Of a stretch of DNA of 64,000 nucleotides, positions 27,014-36,759 are shown piece after piece. The stretch's first letter is position 1, and every line of letters starts with the position of its first letter. The DNA is from JBPOFM01 sp051252455 (lineage in GTDB: Bacteria > Bacteroidota > Bacteroidia > Flavobacteriales > Flavobacteriaceae), in NCBI GenBank assembly GCA_051252455.1, contig JBPOFM010000003.1, positions 248,001-312,000 of the forward strand, read 5' to 3'. The notes beneath the pieces are model-generated. The model made no database searches. It saw nothing but the letters and a program-made list of their open reading frames with translations, and was not told where the DNA came from. The translations under genes were made by a program, and so were the position numbers.

Positions 27014-29863
27014 ATGAACACAAACGCTTTTGCACTTCGTCATATAGGTCCAGATGAAAATGACCAAAATCAAATGCTCAAAACTATTGGTGTAGCAACC
27101 ATGGATCAACTTATTAATGAAACCATTCCAGATGATATTCGTTTAAAAGAAGCATTGAATCTTGATGAGCCAATGACCGAATATGAGTATTTAAATCATG
27201 TTCTTGAGTTGTCAAAAAAGAACAAAATATTTAAATCCTACATTGGTTTAGGTTATCATCCTACGATTGTTCCTGCCGTCATTCAACGTAATATACTAGA
27301 AAATCCAGGTTGGTATACCGCTTATACTCCTTATCAAGCAGAAATTGCACAAGGTCGTTTGGAAGCCTTATTGAATTTCCAAACGATGGTAACCGATCTT
27401 ACAGGTATGGAATTGGCGAATGCATCCTTACTGGATGAAAGTACTGCTGCTGCCGAAGCAATGAGTCTTTTGTTTGCAGTTCGAGAACGTGAGCAAAAGA
27501 AAAATGACGTCAATAAGTTTTTTGTCTCTGATGCTATTTTACCACAAACGTTATCACTTTTACAAACTAGAGCAAATCCTATCGGTGTTGAATTAGTTGT
27601 TGGTGCTGAAGACACCTTTGATTTTTCTTCTGAATTTTTTGGCGCCATCCTTCAATATCCAGGAAAAGATGGGCTGGTAAGTGATATTAAATCATTCATC
27701 GAAAAAGCAAATGAGAATCAAATAAAAGTAGCGGTTGCGGCTGATATTTTAAGTTTGGTAAAATTGGAAGCTCCTGGCAAATTCGGTGCTGATGTGGTTG
27801 TTGGAACGACGCAACGTTTTGGAATTCCGATGGGTTATGGAGGTCCTCACGCCGCATTTTTTGCTACGAAAGAGGCTTATAAGAGGGATATTCCAGGTCG
27901 AATAATTGGTGTCACCAAAGATATGAATGGTAATAGAGCGTTACGAATGGCGTTGCAAACTCGTGAACAACATATCAAACGTGATAAAGCAACTTCAAAT
28001 ATTTGTACTGCGCAGGTATTATTGGCAGTTATGGCTGGAATGTATGCTGTATTTCATGGTCCTAAAGGTTTGAAATTCATTGCAGATAAGGTTCATCATA
28101 CAGCTTCAAGTGTTGCAAAAGCACTAACAGAACTAGGATACAAACAAAAAAACACATCCTTTTTTGACACTATCAAGATTGAAGCAAATTCCGCAAACAT
28201 AAAAAAAATCGCAGAGCGTCATGAAGTGAATTTCTTCTATCCAAATGCGGATACGGTTACGATTTCAATCAACCAGACGACTTCATTGGCCGATGCAAAC
28301 GAAATCATAGCAATTTTCGCTGAAAACAGAGAAAAAGAAACCATCAAAATGGCTGCTATCAAAGATGCGAGTAACATTTCCGAAGAACTTCAACGTCAAT
28401 CGGATTTCTTGACTCTGGACGTTTTCAATAAGCACCATTCTGAAACAGAATTGATGCGTTACGTGAAAATGCTAGAACGCAAAGATTTATCCTTGAATCA
28501 CTCAATGATTGCCTTGGGTTCTTGCACTATGAAATTGAATGCCGCTGCCGAAATGCTGCCTTTAAGCTGGCCAAATTGGGGCACAATGCATCCTTTCTGC
28601 CCTGTTGAACAAGCGGAAGGCTATCAAATCATGTTGAAAAAACTTGAGGAGCAACTAACCGAAATAACTGGATTTGCTGCAACCTCTTTGCAACCAAATT
28701 CAGGTGCTCAAGGTGAATATGCGGGACTTATGGTGATCAAGGCGTATCACGAATCTCGTGGCGATCATCATAGAAATATTTGTTTGATTCCATCGTCAGC
28801 GCACGGGACAAATCCTGCAAGTGCCGTGATGGCCGGTATGAAAGTGGTCGTAACAAAATCAACCGAAGAAGGAAATATCGATGTCGAGGATTTAAGAGAA
28901 AAAGCCCTTTTACATAAAGACAATTTATCCTGTTTAATGGTAACATATCCATCTACTCATGGTGTTTATGAATCTGCTATTAGAGAAATAACCAAAATCA
29001 TTCATGATAACGGTGGTCAAGTCTATATGGATGGCGCCAATATGAATGCACAAGTTGGATTAACCAATCCAGGAAATATTGGTGCAGACGTATGTCACCT
29101 CAACTTGCACAAAACCTTTGCCATCCCTCACGGTGGTGGTGGACCAGGCGTTGGACCTATTTGCGTTGCCAAACAGTTAGTACCATTTTTACCAGGAAAC
29201 CCAATCATCAAAACTGGTGGAGACCAAGCTATTTCCGCAATTTCAGCAGCACCTTTCGGTTCTTCTTTAGTATGCTTGATTTCTTATGGTTACATAAAAA
29301 TGTTGGGGGCTGAAGGGGTCACGCAAGCTACAAAGACAGCTATTTTAAATGCCAATTACATTAAACAACGTTTGCAAGGTCAATTTGACACTTTATATTC
29401 TGGTGAAAGAGGTCGTGCAGCTCACGAAATGATTGTGGATTGCCGTCCTTTCAAGGAAAATGGAATCGAAGTTACTGATATCGCAAAACGTTTGATGGAT
29501 TATGGCTTTCACGCGCCAACAGTTTCTTTTCCAGTGGCCGGAACCTTAATGATTGAACCAACGGAAAGTGAAAGTATGGAAGAAATGGACCGTTTCTGTG
29601 ATGCTATGTTATCAATCCGAAAAGAAATTGACAAAGCATCGAAAGAGGACTCACAAAATGTGCTTAAGAATGCGCCTCATACGTTGGCAATGTTGACGTC
29701 TGATAGTTGGGATTTTCCATATACAAGAGAAACCGCCGCATATCCATTAGATTATGTACGAGAGAACAAATTTTGGCCTGCAGTTAGGCGCGTTGATGAT
29801 GCCTATGGCGATCGAAATTTAATTTGTACTTGTGCACCTATCGAGGAATATATGGAAGCATAA
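27014..29863 (+). CDS. gcvP: Glycine dehydrogenase (decarboxylating), P protein
   Basis: PLP-dependent P protein of the glycine cleavage system, which decarboxylates glycine and passes the aminomethyl group to GcvH lipoate. It has 949 residues, the full single-chain (alpha plus beta) length. The PLP lysine is K700 in HLNLHKTFAIPHGGGGPG. Other marks are NAFALRHIGPDENDQNQML at the start, SYIGLGYHPTIVPAVI, GSCTMKLNAAAEMLPLSWP and NPASAVMAGMKVVV. It is monocistronic and followed by a hairpin terminator; no glycine riboswitch is apparent upstream. The other gcv genes are not in the window. Confidence 0.98.
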   Translation: MNTNAFALRHIGPDENDQNQMLKTIGVATMDQLINETIPDDIRLKEALNLDEPMTEYEYLNHVLELSKKNKIFKSYIGLGYHPTIVPAVIQRNILENPGWYTAYTPYQAEIAQGRLEALLNFQTMVTDLTGMELANASLLDESTAAAEAMSLLFAVREREQKKNDVNKFFVSDAILPQTLSLLQTRANPIGVELVVGAEDTFDFSSEFFGAILQYPGKDGLVSDIKSFIEKANENQIKVAVAADILSLVKLEAPGKFGADVVVGTTQRFGIPMGYGGPHAAFFATKEAYKRDIPGRIIGVTKDMNGNRALRMALQTREQHIKRDKATSNICTAQVLLAVMAGMYAVFHGPKGLKFIADKVHHTASSVAKALTELGYKQKNTSFFDTIKIEANSANIKKIAERHEVNFFYPNADTVTISINQTTSLADANEIIAIFAENREKETIKMAAIKDASNISEELQRQSDFLTLDVFNKHHSETELMRYVKMLERKDLSLNHSMIALGSCTMKLNAAAEMLPLSWPNWGTMHPFCPVEQAEGYQIMLKKLEEQLTEITGFAATSLQPNSGAQGEYAGLMVIKAYHESRGDHHRNICLIPSSAHGTNPASAVMAGMKVVVTKSTEEGNIDVEDLREKALLHKDNLSCLMVTYPSTHGVYESAIREITKIIHDNGGQVYMDGANMNAQVGLTNPGNIGADVCHLNLHKTFAIPHGGGGPGVGPICVAKQLVPFLPGNPIIKTGGDQAISAISAAPFGSSLVCLISYGYIKMLGAEGVTQATKTAILNANYIKQRLQGQFDTLYSGERGRAAHEMIVDCRPFKENGIEVTDIAKRLMDYGFHAPTVSFPVAGTLMIEPTESESMEEMDRFCDAMLSIRKEIDKASKEDSQNVLKNAPHTLAMLTSDSWDFPYTRETAAYPLDYVRENKFWPAVRRVDDAYGDRNLICTCAPIEEYMEA

Positions 29864-29883
29864 ACCGATCCAAAATATCTATG

Positions 29884-29920
29884 AGCTCTCTTTTGAAAAT
29901 TTTTATTAGAGAGCTTTTTA
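29884..29920 (+). terminator. Intrinsic terminator after gcvP
   Basis: AGCTCTCT (29884-29891) pairs with AGAGAGCT (29908-29915), followed by TTTTTA. It begins about 20 bases after the gcvP stop. The loop is 16 bases and AT-rich. Confidence 0.7.
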
Positions 29921-30052
29921 GTTGCATATTTATGAAATTATTTATGTTTTTTTGATAATTTCATAATATTAGACAAAAAATCTGTTGAAATGAAGTCAAC
30001 AAAACCTAATAATAAGTACATTAGTCGATTGAATCATATTTACCCTAATTTT

Positions 30053-31111
30053 ATGTCCGTCAAAATAACTGGAACAGGAAGTTATATTCCTTGTCAGATT
30101 GAAAAGAATGAGAATTTTTACCAACATGAATTTTTAAATGCAGATGGTTCTACAATCAATAATTCCAATGAAGTTATTGTAGAAAAATTCAAAGCCATTA
30201 CAGGAATTGGTGAAAGACGATATATCAAAAAATCATTAGTGAATTCCGAAATCGGCTTCTTTGCAGCTCAAAAAGCTATTGCTGATGCCCATATCAATCC
30301 AGAAGAATTAGATTATATTATCGTTGCACATAATTACGGAGACGTGAAACATGGTGCCGAACAGAGCGATACAGTTCCTAGCGTTGCCTCTCGAATTAAA
30401 CACTTATTGGGCATTAGAAATCCAAAATGTGTAGGCTATGATATTCTTTTCGGATGTCCAGGTTGGGTTGAAGGTGTCATCCAAGCTACAGCATTCATTA
30501 AGGCTGGAATGGCAAAAAAATGTTTAGTTATTGGTACAGAAACGCTCTCTAGAGTCATTGATAAACATGATAGAGATTCCATGATATATAGTGATGGTGC
30601 AGGGGCTACTGTCATTGAATTTAGTGATAATGAAGGTGGGATTTTAGCGCATGAAACCGCAACGTATTCGCTTGATGAAGCAAACTTTATTTATTTTGGC
30701 GAAACCAATCATCCAGAAGTGACAGACCAACGTCGCTATATTAAAATGTATGGTCGGAAAATTTATGAGTTCGCCATTACGAATGTTCCAGCCGCTATGA
30801 AGGCGTGTTTGGAAGCAAGTGGTGTTAACATCAAAGACCTTAAAAAAATTCTTATACATCAAGCTAACGAGAAGATGGACGAAGCCATTGTGCAACGTTT
30901 TTACAAACTTTATAATATGGAAATGCCTGAACGTATCATGCCAATGACCATCAATAAACTAGGAAATTCGAGTGTGGCAACCATTCCAACACTTTTAGAT
31001 TTAATTCTGAATGGCGAATTGGAAGGTCACAGTATCCATAAAGGTGATGTTGTGATGTTTGCGAGCGTTGGAGCTGGAATGAACATAAATGCGATTGTTT
31101 ACAAATATTAG
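30053..31111 (+). CDS. 3-oxoacyl-ACP synthase III-like thiolase-fold enzyme
   Basis: FabH-family condensing enzyme of 352 residues from the ATG at 30053. The frame also has an ATG at 29990, but the family normally begins close to VKITGTGSYIP. Catalytic cysteine C135 lies in DILFGCPGWVEGV, histidine in ILIHQANEKM and asparagine in NKLGNSSVATIP, so the Cys-His-Asn triad is complete. GERRYI and GAGMNINAIVYKY also fit. Members of this branch are found in Flavobacteria as paralogues of the housekeeping FabH, so the substrate may not be acetyl-CoA. Monocistronic. Confidence 0.9.
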   Translation: MSVKITGTGSYIPCQIEKNENFYQHEFLNADGSTINNSNEVIVEKFKAITGIGERRYIKKSLVNSEIGFFAAQKAIADAHINPEELDYIIVAHNYGDVKHGAEQSDTVPSVASRIKHLLGIRNPKCVGYDILFGCPGWVEGVIQATAFIKAGMAKKCLVIGTETLSRVIDKHDRDSMIYSDGAGATVIEFSDNEGGILAHETATYSLDEANFIYFGETNHPEVTDQRRYIKMYGRKIYEFAITNVPAAMKACLEASGVNIKDLKKILIHQANEKMDEAIVQRFYKLYNMEMPERIMPMTINKLGNSSVATIPTLLDLILNGELEGHSIHKGDVVMFASVGAGMNINAIVYKY

Positions 31112-31140
31112 TAATCTTAATTAGATTCTTTTATAAATTC

Positions 31141-31190
31141 TTGCCACGACAAAGCGAATACATTTTAAAATATTCACGCAGCCGTGGCAA
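31141..31190 (+). repeat. Long inverted repeat between the FabH-like gene and proC
   Basis: TTGCCACG (31141-31148) pairs with CGTGGCAA (31183-31190). Inside, GCGAATA pairs with TATTC-A-CGC and a central ATTTTAAAAT closes the stem, giving an extended hairpin of about 50 bases. It could terminate the upstream gene or act as a leader structure for proC, which starts 21 bases later. Confidence 0.45.
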
Positions 31191-31211
31191 ATCTTTTAAC
31201 TAAAGCAACAG

Positions 31212-32000
31212 ATGGACAAAAAAATAGCAATAATTGGTGGTGGAAATCTAGGGCAGGCCATTGCTTCAGGGTTGTTGACACAAGGGTTTATAGCTTCCAA
31301 TTTAACATTGACCCGTCAGAAAATTGACTTATTGAAGTCTTTTGAAACTGTTGGTGTTCGTGTTATTTCAGATAACGTTGAAGCTGTAAAAAATGCAGAA
31401 ATAGTCATAATTGCCGTGAAACCCTATCAAATTGCTGCCGTTTTAAAAGAAGTGTCTTCAGAATTTACTCAAGATAAATTGTTGGTATCTGCTGTAAGTG
31501 ATTTTACCATTGATGCCATTTTAAGTGAACTGGAAACCTCACCAACAGTTTTTAGGGTTATGCCTAACACGGCCTCATCAGTCAACGAATCCATGACGTG
31601 TATTGCTTCAAAAGATGCGTCACAAAGTGACACTCAAACAGTTCAAACCATATTTAACGCTTTGGGAACTACTGTGGTCATCAATGAACAATTAATGGCG
31701 GCAGCAACGGTTCTTGGTGCTTGTGGAATTGCTTATGTCCTGCGGTTTATAAGAGGTATGATTCAAGGAGGTATAGAAATTGGTTTTGATGCCAAAACTG
31801 CCACTCAAATTGCAACACAAACAGTAAAAGGCGCCAGCGAACTCCTACTTCAAAAAGGCAATCATCCTGAAGCTGAAATTGACAAAGTGACCACTCCAAA
31901 AGGCTGCACCATTGCTGGACTCAACGAAATGGAACACCAAGGTTTTAGTTCGGCTCTCATCAAAGGGATTAAAACATCTTATGGGAGTATTTCGAAATAA
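31212..32000 (+). CDS. proC: Pyrroline-5-carboxylate reductase
   Basis: Cytoplasmic NAD(P)H-dependent reductase, last step of proline synthesis; 262 residues. The Rossmann motif IIGGGNLGQAIASGL lies at 6-20. AVKPYQIAAVLKEV, VFRVMPNTASSVNESMTCI and the C-terminal signature region DKVTTPKGCTIAGLNEMEHQ are family landmarks. It is the first of three rightward genes (with a methyltransferase and a glycosyltransferase) separated by about 26-30 bases. Confidence 0.96.
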   Translation: MDKKIAIIGGGNLGQAIASGLLTQGFIASNLTLTRQKIDLLKSFETVGVRVISDNVEAVKNAEIVIIAVKPYQIAAVLKEVSSEFTQDKLLVSAVSDFTIDAILSELETSPTVFRVMPNTASSVNESMTCIASKDASQSDTQTVQTIFNALGTTVVINEQLMAAATVLGACGIAYVLRFIRGMIQGGIEIGFDAKTATQIATQTVKGASELLLQKGNHPEAEIDKVTTPKGCTIAGLNEMEHQGFSSALIKGIKTSYGSISK

Positions 32001-32030
32001 ATTTTCCGATATTGCCAAAAAATAAAACGA

Positions 32031-32552
32031 GTGTACGAGCATACGTTTCCAAATAAACGCTACAAAAAAACGATTGAATTCTTAAGGAAAAATATTCCTA
32101 CCGACGCATCTATTTTGGATTTGGGAGTCGAAAATCCCTTTACGGAATATATGACCAATGAAGGTTATAATGTAGAAAATACAAAAGGTGAAGATTTAGA
32201 TGTAGATACATCCAACATTGCCAATTCTGATGCGGACGTTGTAACTGCATTTGAAATATTTGAGCATTTACTATCTCCTTTGACTGTTTTAAAATCGATT
32301 AAGGCTGACAAATTGATTGCGAGTATTCCAATGAGACTCTGGTTTGCATCAGCTTACCGGAGCAAAACAGATATGTGGGACAGACATTACCACGAGTTTG
32401 AAGATTGGCAATTTGATTGGCTCCTTGAAAAAGCTGGTTGGAAAATTATCGCAAGAGACCATTGGACCAATCCTACCAAAAAATTAGGAATCAGACCACT
32501 CCTTCGGTTATTTACACCAAGATATTATATTGTTTACGCGGAAAGAGCTTAA
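32031..32552 (+). CDS. Class I SAM-dependent methyltransferase, substrate unknown
   Basis: A 173-residue protein starting at GTG. The nucleotide-binding region ASILDLGVENPFTEYMTNEG and the acidic loop GEDLDVDTSNIANSDADVV followed by AFEIFEHL fit class I methyltransferases of the UbiE/Methyltransf_11 type, although motif I is atypical (DLGVENP instead of DxGxGxG). It lies between proC and a family 2 glycosyltransferase, which hints at a surface-glycan or lipid role, but this is only positional. Confidence 0.75.
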   Translation: MYEHTFPNKRYKKTIEFLRKNIPTDASILDLGVENPFTEYMTNEGYNVENTKGEDLDVDTSNIANSDADVVTAFEIFEHLLSPLTVLKSIKADKLIASIPMRLWFASAYRSKTDMWDRHYHEFEDWQFDWLLEKAGWKIIARDHWTNPTKKLGIRPLLRLFTPRYYIVYAERA

Positions 32553-32578
32553 CTTTATGATCCTCATAAATCCTTGTT

Positions 32579-33427
32579 TTGAATATCCAAATAATCATCC
32601 CAGCTCATAACGAACAAGATGCGATTGCTTTGACTTTAGAGTCCTTGACAAAACAAACCGTTTTGCCAAAAAAAGTGGTGGTAGTAAACGACAATTCTTC
32701 GGACGAAACTGAAATTATTGTGAATGATTTTGTCAAAAAACATACTTGGATTTCAATAGTCAATACCATTTCTTCCGATAAACATCTACCTGGTTCGAAA
32801 ATCATCAATGCCTTTTACAAGGGGCTTATTACCCTTGACGACGATTACGACATCATCTGTAAGTTTGATGCTGATTTGATTTTTCCACCTAATTATTTGG
32901 AAGAACTATCTAAACATTTCAATTCAAATCCAAAACTCGGTATGGCTTCAGGCTTTTGTTATATTGAAAAAAATGGTGATTGGGTTTTAGAAAATTTGAC
33001 TCGTAAAGATCATATTCGTGGTGCCTTAAAAGCCTATCGGAAAGACTGTTTTCTTGAAATAGGAAAATTGAAACCTTCTATGGGTTGGGACACCGTGGAT
33101 GAATTGTTGGCAAAATTCTACAATTGGGACATTCTAACGGACGAATCCCTTCATGTAAAACACCTAAAACCAACTGGTATTAGTTACAACAAATCGTCCA
33201 AACATCTACAAGGCGAGGCGATGTATAAAATGCGTTATGGTTTTGTAATCACCTTAATTTCCGCATTGAAATTAGCGTATAAAAAGAAAAACTTTAGCCT
33301 ATTCAAGGATTACATAAGCGGGTTTTTTAAAGCAAAACGAAACAAATCTGAATTTTTGGTAACGCAAAAACAGGGGGAATTTATAAGAAATCTACGTTGG
33401 AAAGGCATGTTGAGTAAATTCAGTTAA
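32579..33427 (+). CDS. Family 2 glycosyltransferase
   Basis: GT-A fold glycosyltransferase of 282 residues. The N-terminal IIIPAHNEQDAIALTLESL and VVVNDNSSDET bind the nucleotide sugar. KFDADLIFPPNY supplies the DxD metal motif, and SMGWDTVDELLAKFYNW is the likely acceptor or base region. No long membrane tail. It starts at TTG because no ATG in frame precedes the conserved N-terminus. Its last eight bases overlap the convergent endonuclease gene. The acceptor is unknown. Confidence 0.87.
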   Translation: MNIQIIIPAHNEQDAIALTLESLTKQTVLPKKVVVVNDNSSDETEIIVNDFVKKHTWISIVNTISSDKHLPGSKIINAFYKGLITLDDDYDIICKFDADLIFPPNYLEELSKHFNSNPKLGMASGFCYIEKNGDWVLENLTRKDHIRGALKAYRKDCFLEIGKLKPSMGWDTVDELLAKFYNWDILTDESLHVKHLKPTGISYNKSSKHLQGEAMYKMRYGFVITLISALKLAYKKKNFSLFKDYISGFFKAKRNKSEFLVTQKQGEFIRNLRWKGMLSKFS

Positions 33428-34229
33428 AGCTCCAATCTTTATAATCGCTTTTTGCTTCCAATTCTTTTTCAAGAGCATCCTCCAATTCAGGAAAAAAATC
33501 AATTCCTGTTAAGCTTTCAATAGAATCAACGGGTACCACAAAATCATATAAGGGTTCACTAGATTTATTATGAGGCATTAAAAACCCAAGCATCTTCACT
33601 TTGCCATTATTGGCGTCCATAACTATTTTATAAAACTGCTCTGGAACAGCAACACGTTCGTTGCCGATTGTTTTTAAATCACCTTTTAAGACACCTCCAG
33701 TGACCACAAATAAGCCATCGTATTTACTGGCCCAATAACGAGTTTTCTGCTCTAATGAATTCCAAATACCCGAGTTAAAATCGTGATTTTGAGGACTGAT
33801 ATTGCTGGTCAAAAATGTTTCATCGTGTGCTTCTTGACTATAATTCCGATCCGCTGCCGGACACAAGTGACCTCTATCATATCCTGAATTTTTGTAATTA
33901 CGCCAAGAAGCGGCACCTGTTTCAACGGCTTGGTCAATTTCAAAATAGGGTCGTTTGAATTTAGAACGTGACAAATGTGATTTTTTAAGTTCATAAGCGA
34001 CCCATTCCGCTTGTTCATGAGGTTCGCTATAAGACAAGGAATAACTCTCGTGATGAATGATTTGTCCTGTTGTACTTGTTGGCAGAAAAAACTCTTTAGT
34101 ATTGGTTTTGGCATCTTTACCTTTCTCAACAATAGCAGTCACAGCTTCCTCTTTCAAAGAGTGCTCGTAACCATAAACGCCTAAAACGATGATAATCGTG
34201 ATGAAAATATAGAGTTTTCGCTTTTTCAA
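33420..34229 (-). CDS. DNA/RNA non-specific endonuclease (NUC1 family), membrane-anchored or secreted
   Basis: Beta-beta-alpha metal nuclease of 269 residues. The catalytic motif YDRGHLCPAADRN places the general-base histidine at H121, and SNISPQNHDFNSGIWNSLE carries the metal-binding asparagine. An N-terminal hydrophobic segment (LYIFITIIIVLGVYGY, about 6-21) is a signal anchor or signal peptide, so it acts outside the cytoplasm, likely for nutrient or phosphate scavenging. The start is TTG, overlapping the phosphatase stop (TTGA), so translation is coupled to that gene. A phosphatase-nuclease pair fits phosphate acquisition from DNA. Confidence 0.93.
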   Translation of the reverse strand: MKKRKLYIFITIIIVLGVYGYEHSLKEEAVTAIVEKGKDAKTNTKEFFLPTSTTGQIIHHESYSLSYSEPHEQAEWVAYELKKSHLSRSKFKRPYFEIDQAVETGAASWRNYKNSGYDRGHLCPAADRNYSQEAHDETFLTSNISPQNHDFNSGIWNSLEQKTRYWASKYDGLFVVTGGVLKGDLKTIGNERVAVPEQFYKIVMDANNGKVKMLGFLMPHNKSSEPLYDFVVPVDSIESLTGIDFFPELEDALEKELEAKSDYKDWSFN

Positions 34230-35899
34230 AATGAACCAAAAACATATCCTAAAGGTTGTCCAAAAGAGCCGTTAGGAAAACTAATACCCAATAACGCTGA
34301 AATCGTTGGAGCAATGTCTGTGATTTCTGTTCTCTCAAAAGTTTGTCCGTGTTTGATACCTTTTCCGAAGAATAATAACGGAACATGAGTGTCATAATTC
34401 AAACCACTTCCATGTGTTGAACCGGTAATGCCGTAAGAAATGACAGAGGGGTCAAACACATAAATAATGTCCCCCGAACGTTTCTGGTTAAATCCATTTT
34501 GAATTAATTCCTCAATTCCCTTTGAAAAAGAGGTTTCTCGCATGGAAACGCCTGTGTAAGCTTTATCAATATTTGGATAGTTCATTATTTCGGCGACAAT
34601 CGCTTCCTGCACCTCATCCAATTCCAATTCAAGGGTTTTCATAATGTCACGATTCAAAAAAATCTGATTGTTACTGGTGTTTTCAATCAGCGAATCACTT
34701 TTAAAACGGTCGAGCAAAAATGCTGAAAGCTTGTCACTAAAATCTTTTCGGTTAAAATAACCTGATGGAATGCGTGAGAATTTTAAATAAGAAGGCACAT
34801 CCACAGCTCCATGATCTGCGGTTAAAAAAACTGTATAATTCCCCTTGCCTACTTTTTCATCCAAACCAATAAACAGACGTTCCAAATCTTTATCAAGTCG
34901 CAAATAAGTATCTTGTGTTTCTTTAGAATTTACACCAAAATTATGACCAACATAATCCGTACTTGAATAACTGACTGCCAGAACATCTGTAATATGGTCT
35001 TTACCTAATTGTTCGCCATCAACGGCAGCAAGTGCAAAATCGGTCGTTAGGCTATTACCATAAGGTGTCGCTTTCAAAATATCAAAGCCGTTATTCTTTT
35101 CTTTTAATGTATTTAAATCATAAGGAAAGGTTGCTTTTTCCTGCCCTCTAAATCCGCCTTCATATAGATTGTCGTCCTTACCACTTTCTGTATAAGTTGA
35201 AATGTCGTAAAGTGTGTTCCATTCCTTTAAATACGATTGGGCCGCATCTGAATCATTAAAGTTGGTGACCCAATCTGGCAGGTCTTTCATATAAAACGTA
35301 CTTGAAATCCATAAACCGTTCTCCTTTCCATCAAACCAATAAGCTGCATTAGCTGTATGACCTGCAGGCAAAATAGCACCTCTATCTTTTAAGGCAATCC
35401 CGATGGTTTTACCCTGCATTTGTGTGAACAAGCGATTCTCATCAGCAAAAGTGGTGGTCAACATTCGTTGTGGAGACATTTGTCCAGCGTATCCTGTCAT
35501 TCCAACACCTTCGACAGAATCATCACCAGCACAATACACACTTTTTTTAGACTCTTTATCGTACCAATCATTACCGATTATTCCATGATATTTTGGCGTG
35601 GTCCCAGTATAAACAGACGCATGTCCAGGTCCAGTATAAGTTGGCACATAGTTGAAATGATTGTTTTTACAATTAAAACCTTCATTCATCATCCGTTTAA
35701 AACCGCCTTCGCCATACTTCGTATAGAAACGGGTTAGATAATCATAACGCATTTGGTCAACGACAATACCTACTATCAATTTTGGATTCCCTTCAATGGA
35801 CACCTTTTCACTCGAAGGCGCAGCAGATTTTTTTTGTGCATGGCAAGACACCGCAAACACTGCCAATAGAGACATTAATAAAACTTGTTTCATATTCAT
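34226..35899 (-). CDS. pafA: PafA-type alkaline phosphatase (nucleotide pyrophosphatase/phosphodiesterase superfamily)
   Basis: Calcium-independent zinc phosphatase typical of Bacteroidota; 557 residues. The N-terminal signal ends near AVFAVSCHAQ. Catalytic Thr lies in VPTYTGPGHASVYTG (T89), Asn in IIGNDWYDK (N110, the same 21-residue distance as T79 and N100 of characterised PafA) and the Lys/Arg pair in ALKDRGAIL (K171, R173). Metal ligands occur in VVDQMRYDY, LTADHGAVDVP and GSTHGSGLNYDTHVP. It removes phosphate from many monoesters in the periplasm. The coupled downstream nuclease gene suggests a phosphate-scavenging pair, though no Pho-type operator was recognised. Confidence 0.95.
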   Translation of the reverse strand: MNMKQVLLMSLLAVFAVSCHAQKKSAAPSSEKVSIEGNPKLIVGIVVDQMRYDYLTRFYTKYGEGGFKRMMNEGFNCKNNHFNYVPTYTGPGHASVYTGTTPKYHGIIGNDWYDKESKKSVYCAGDDSVEGVGMTGYAGQMSPQRMLTTTFADENRLFTQMQGKTIGIALKDRGAILPAGHTANAAYWFDGKENGLWISSTFYMKDLPDWVTNFNDSDAAQSYLKEWNTLYDISTYTESGKDDNLYEGGFRGQEKATFPYDLNTLKEKNNGFDILKATPYGNSLTTDFALAAVDGEQLGKDHITDVLAVSYSSTDYVGHNFGVNSKETQDTYLRLDKDLERLFIGLDEKVGKGNYTVFLTADHGAVDVPSYLKFSRIPSGYFNRKDFSDKLSAFLLDRFKSDSLIENTSNNQIFLNRDIMKTLELELDEVQEAIVAEIMNYPNIDKAYTGVSMRETSFSKGIEELIQNGFNQKRSGDIIYVFDPSVISYGITGSTHGSGLNYDTHVPLLFFGKGIKHGQTFERTEITDIAPTISALLGISFPNGSFGQPLGYVFGSF

Positions 35900-36015
35900 T
35901 CAATTCATTTGTAAATTTCAAAAATACGGTTTTTAACACAATCAGAATTTAAATAAAGGTTAATAAGGTACATCACGTTATAGAATTTTTTAATTTAGCA
36001 GTCACAAATTTCACT

Positions 36016-36759
36016 ATGTCCTATCTACATAATATTGGTGCTTATTTTTTGATGATCAAAGAGATGTTCCGCAAACCGACTAAATGGTCTGTGATGCAGC
36101 GATTGATCTTTAAGGATATTGACGACCTCATTATTGGTTCTTTGGGAATTGTGGCTTTCATTTCGTTTTTCGTTGGAGGTGTTGTAACGATTCAAACGGC
36201 CTTGAACATTGACAATCCATTGATCCCCAAATATTTAGTTGGATTTGCCACACGACAATCTGTGATTTTAGAGTTCGCTCCTACTTTTATCTCCATTATT
36301 ATGGCTGGTAAAGTTGGTTCATTCATCACCTCAAGTATTGGGACCATGCGCGTTACGGAACAAATTGATGCTTTGGAAGTCATGGGGATCAACGCTATTA
36401 ATTATTTAGTGTTTCCAAAATTTATCGCTTTAATGTTATATCCGTTTGTGATTTCCATTGCAATGTTTTTAGGAATCATAGGTGGTATGGCAGCTTGTGT
36501 GTATGGTGGCTTTAGTACTTTAGATGATTATATCACAGGTGTTCAAATGGATTTTATTCCTTTCCATATGGCGTATGCCTTTATTAAGACATTTGTATTT
36601 GCATTTTTGCTGGCAACAATTCCCTCATATTATGGTTATTATATGAAAGGTGGCGCTCTTGAAGTTGGTAAGGCGAGTACAACATCCTTTGTTTGGACCA
36701 GTGTGATGATTATCCTATTAAATTACATATTAACTCAAATGTTACTTGCAGGAGGATGA
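36016..36759 (+). CDS. mlaE: MlaE-type ABC transporter permease
   Basis: Inner-membrane permease of an Mla-like phospholipid transporter; 247 residues with about five membrane helices. The family marks GGVVTIQTALNI, ATRQSVILEFAPTFISIIMA, GSFITSSIGTMRVTEQIDAL and EVMGINAINYLVFPKFIALM are strongly conserved, as is the C-terminal TIPSYYGYYMKGGALEVGKA. It overlaps the ATPase gene by four bases. The usual MCE protein (MlaD) is not adjacent and must lie elsewhere if the system is complete. Confidence 0.96.
   Translation: MSYLHNIGAYFLMIKEMFRKPTKWSVMQRLIFKDIDDLIIGSLGIVAFISFFVGGVVTIQTALNIDNPLIPKYLVGFATRQSVILEFAPTFISIIMAGKVGSFITSSIGTMRVTEQIDALEVMGINAINYLVFPKFIALMLYPFVISIAMFLGIIGGMAACVYGGFSTLDDYITGVQMDFIPFHMAYAFIKTFVFAFLLATIPSYYGYYMKGGALEVGKASTTSFVWTSVMIILLNYILTQMLLAGG

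Noticed and set aside
32579..32600. ATG at 32557 as the glycosyltransferase start
   Set aside because: It is in another frame; the TTG at 32579 gives the conserved IIIPAHNE N-terminus.
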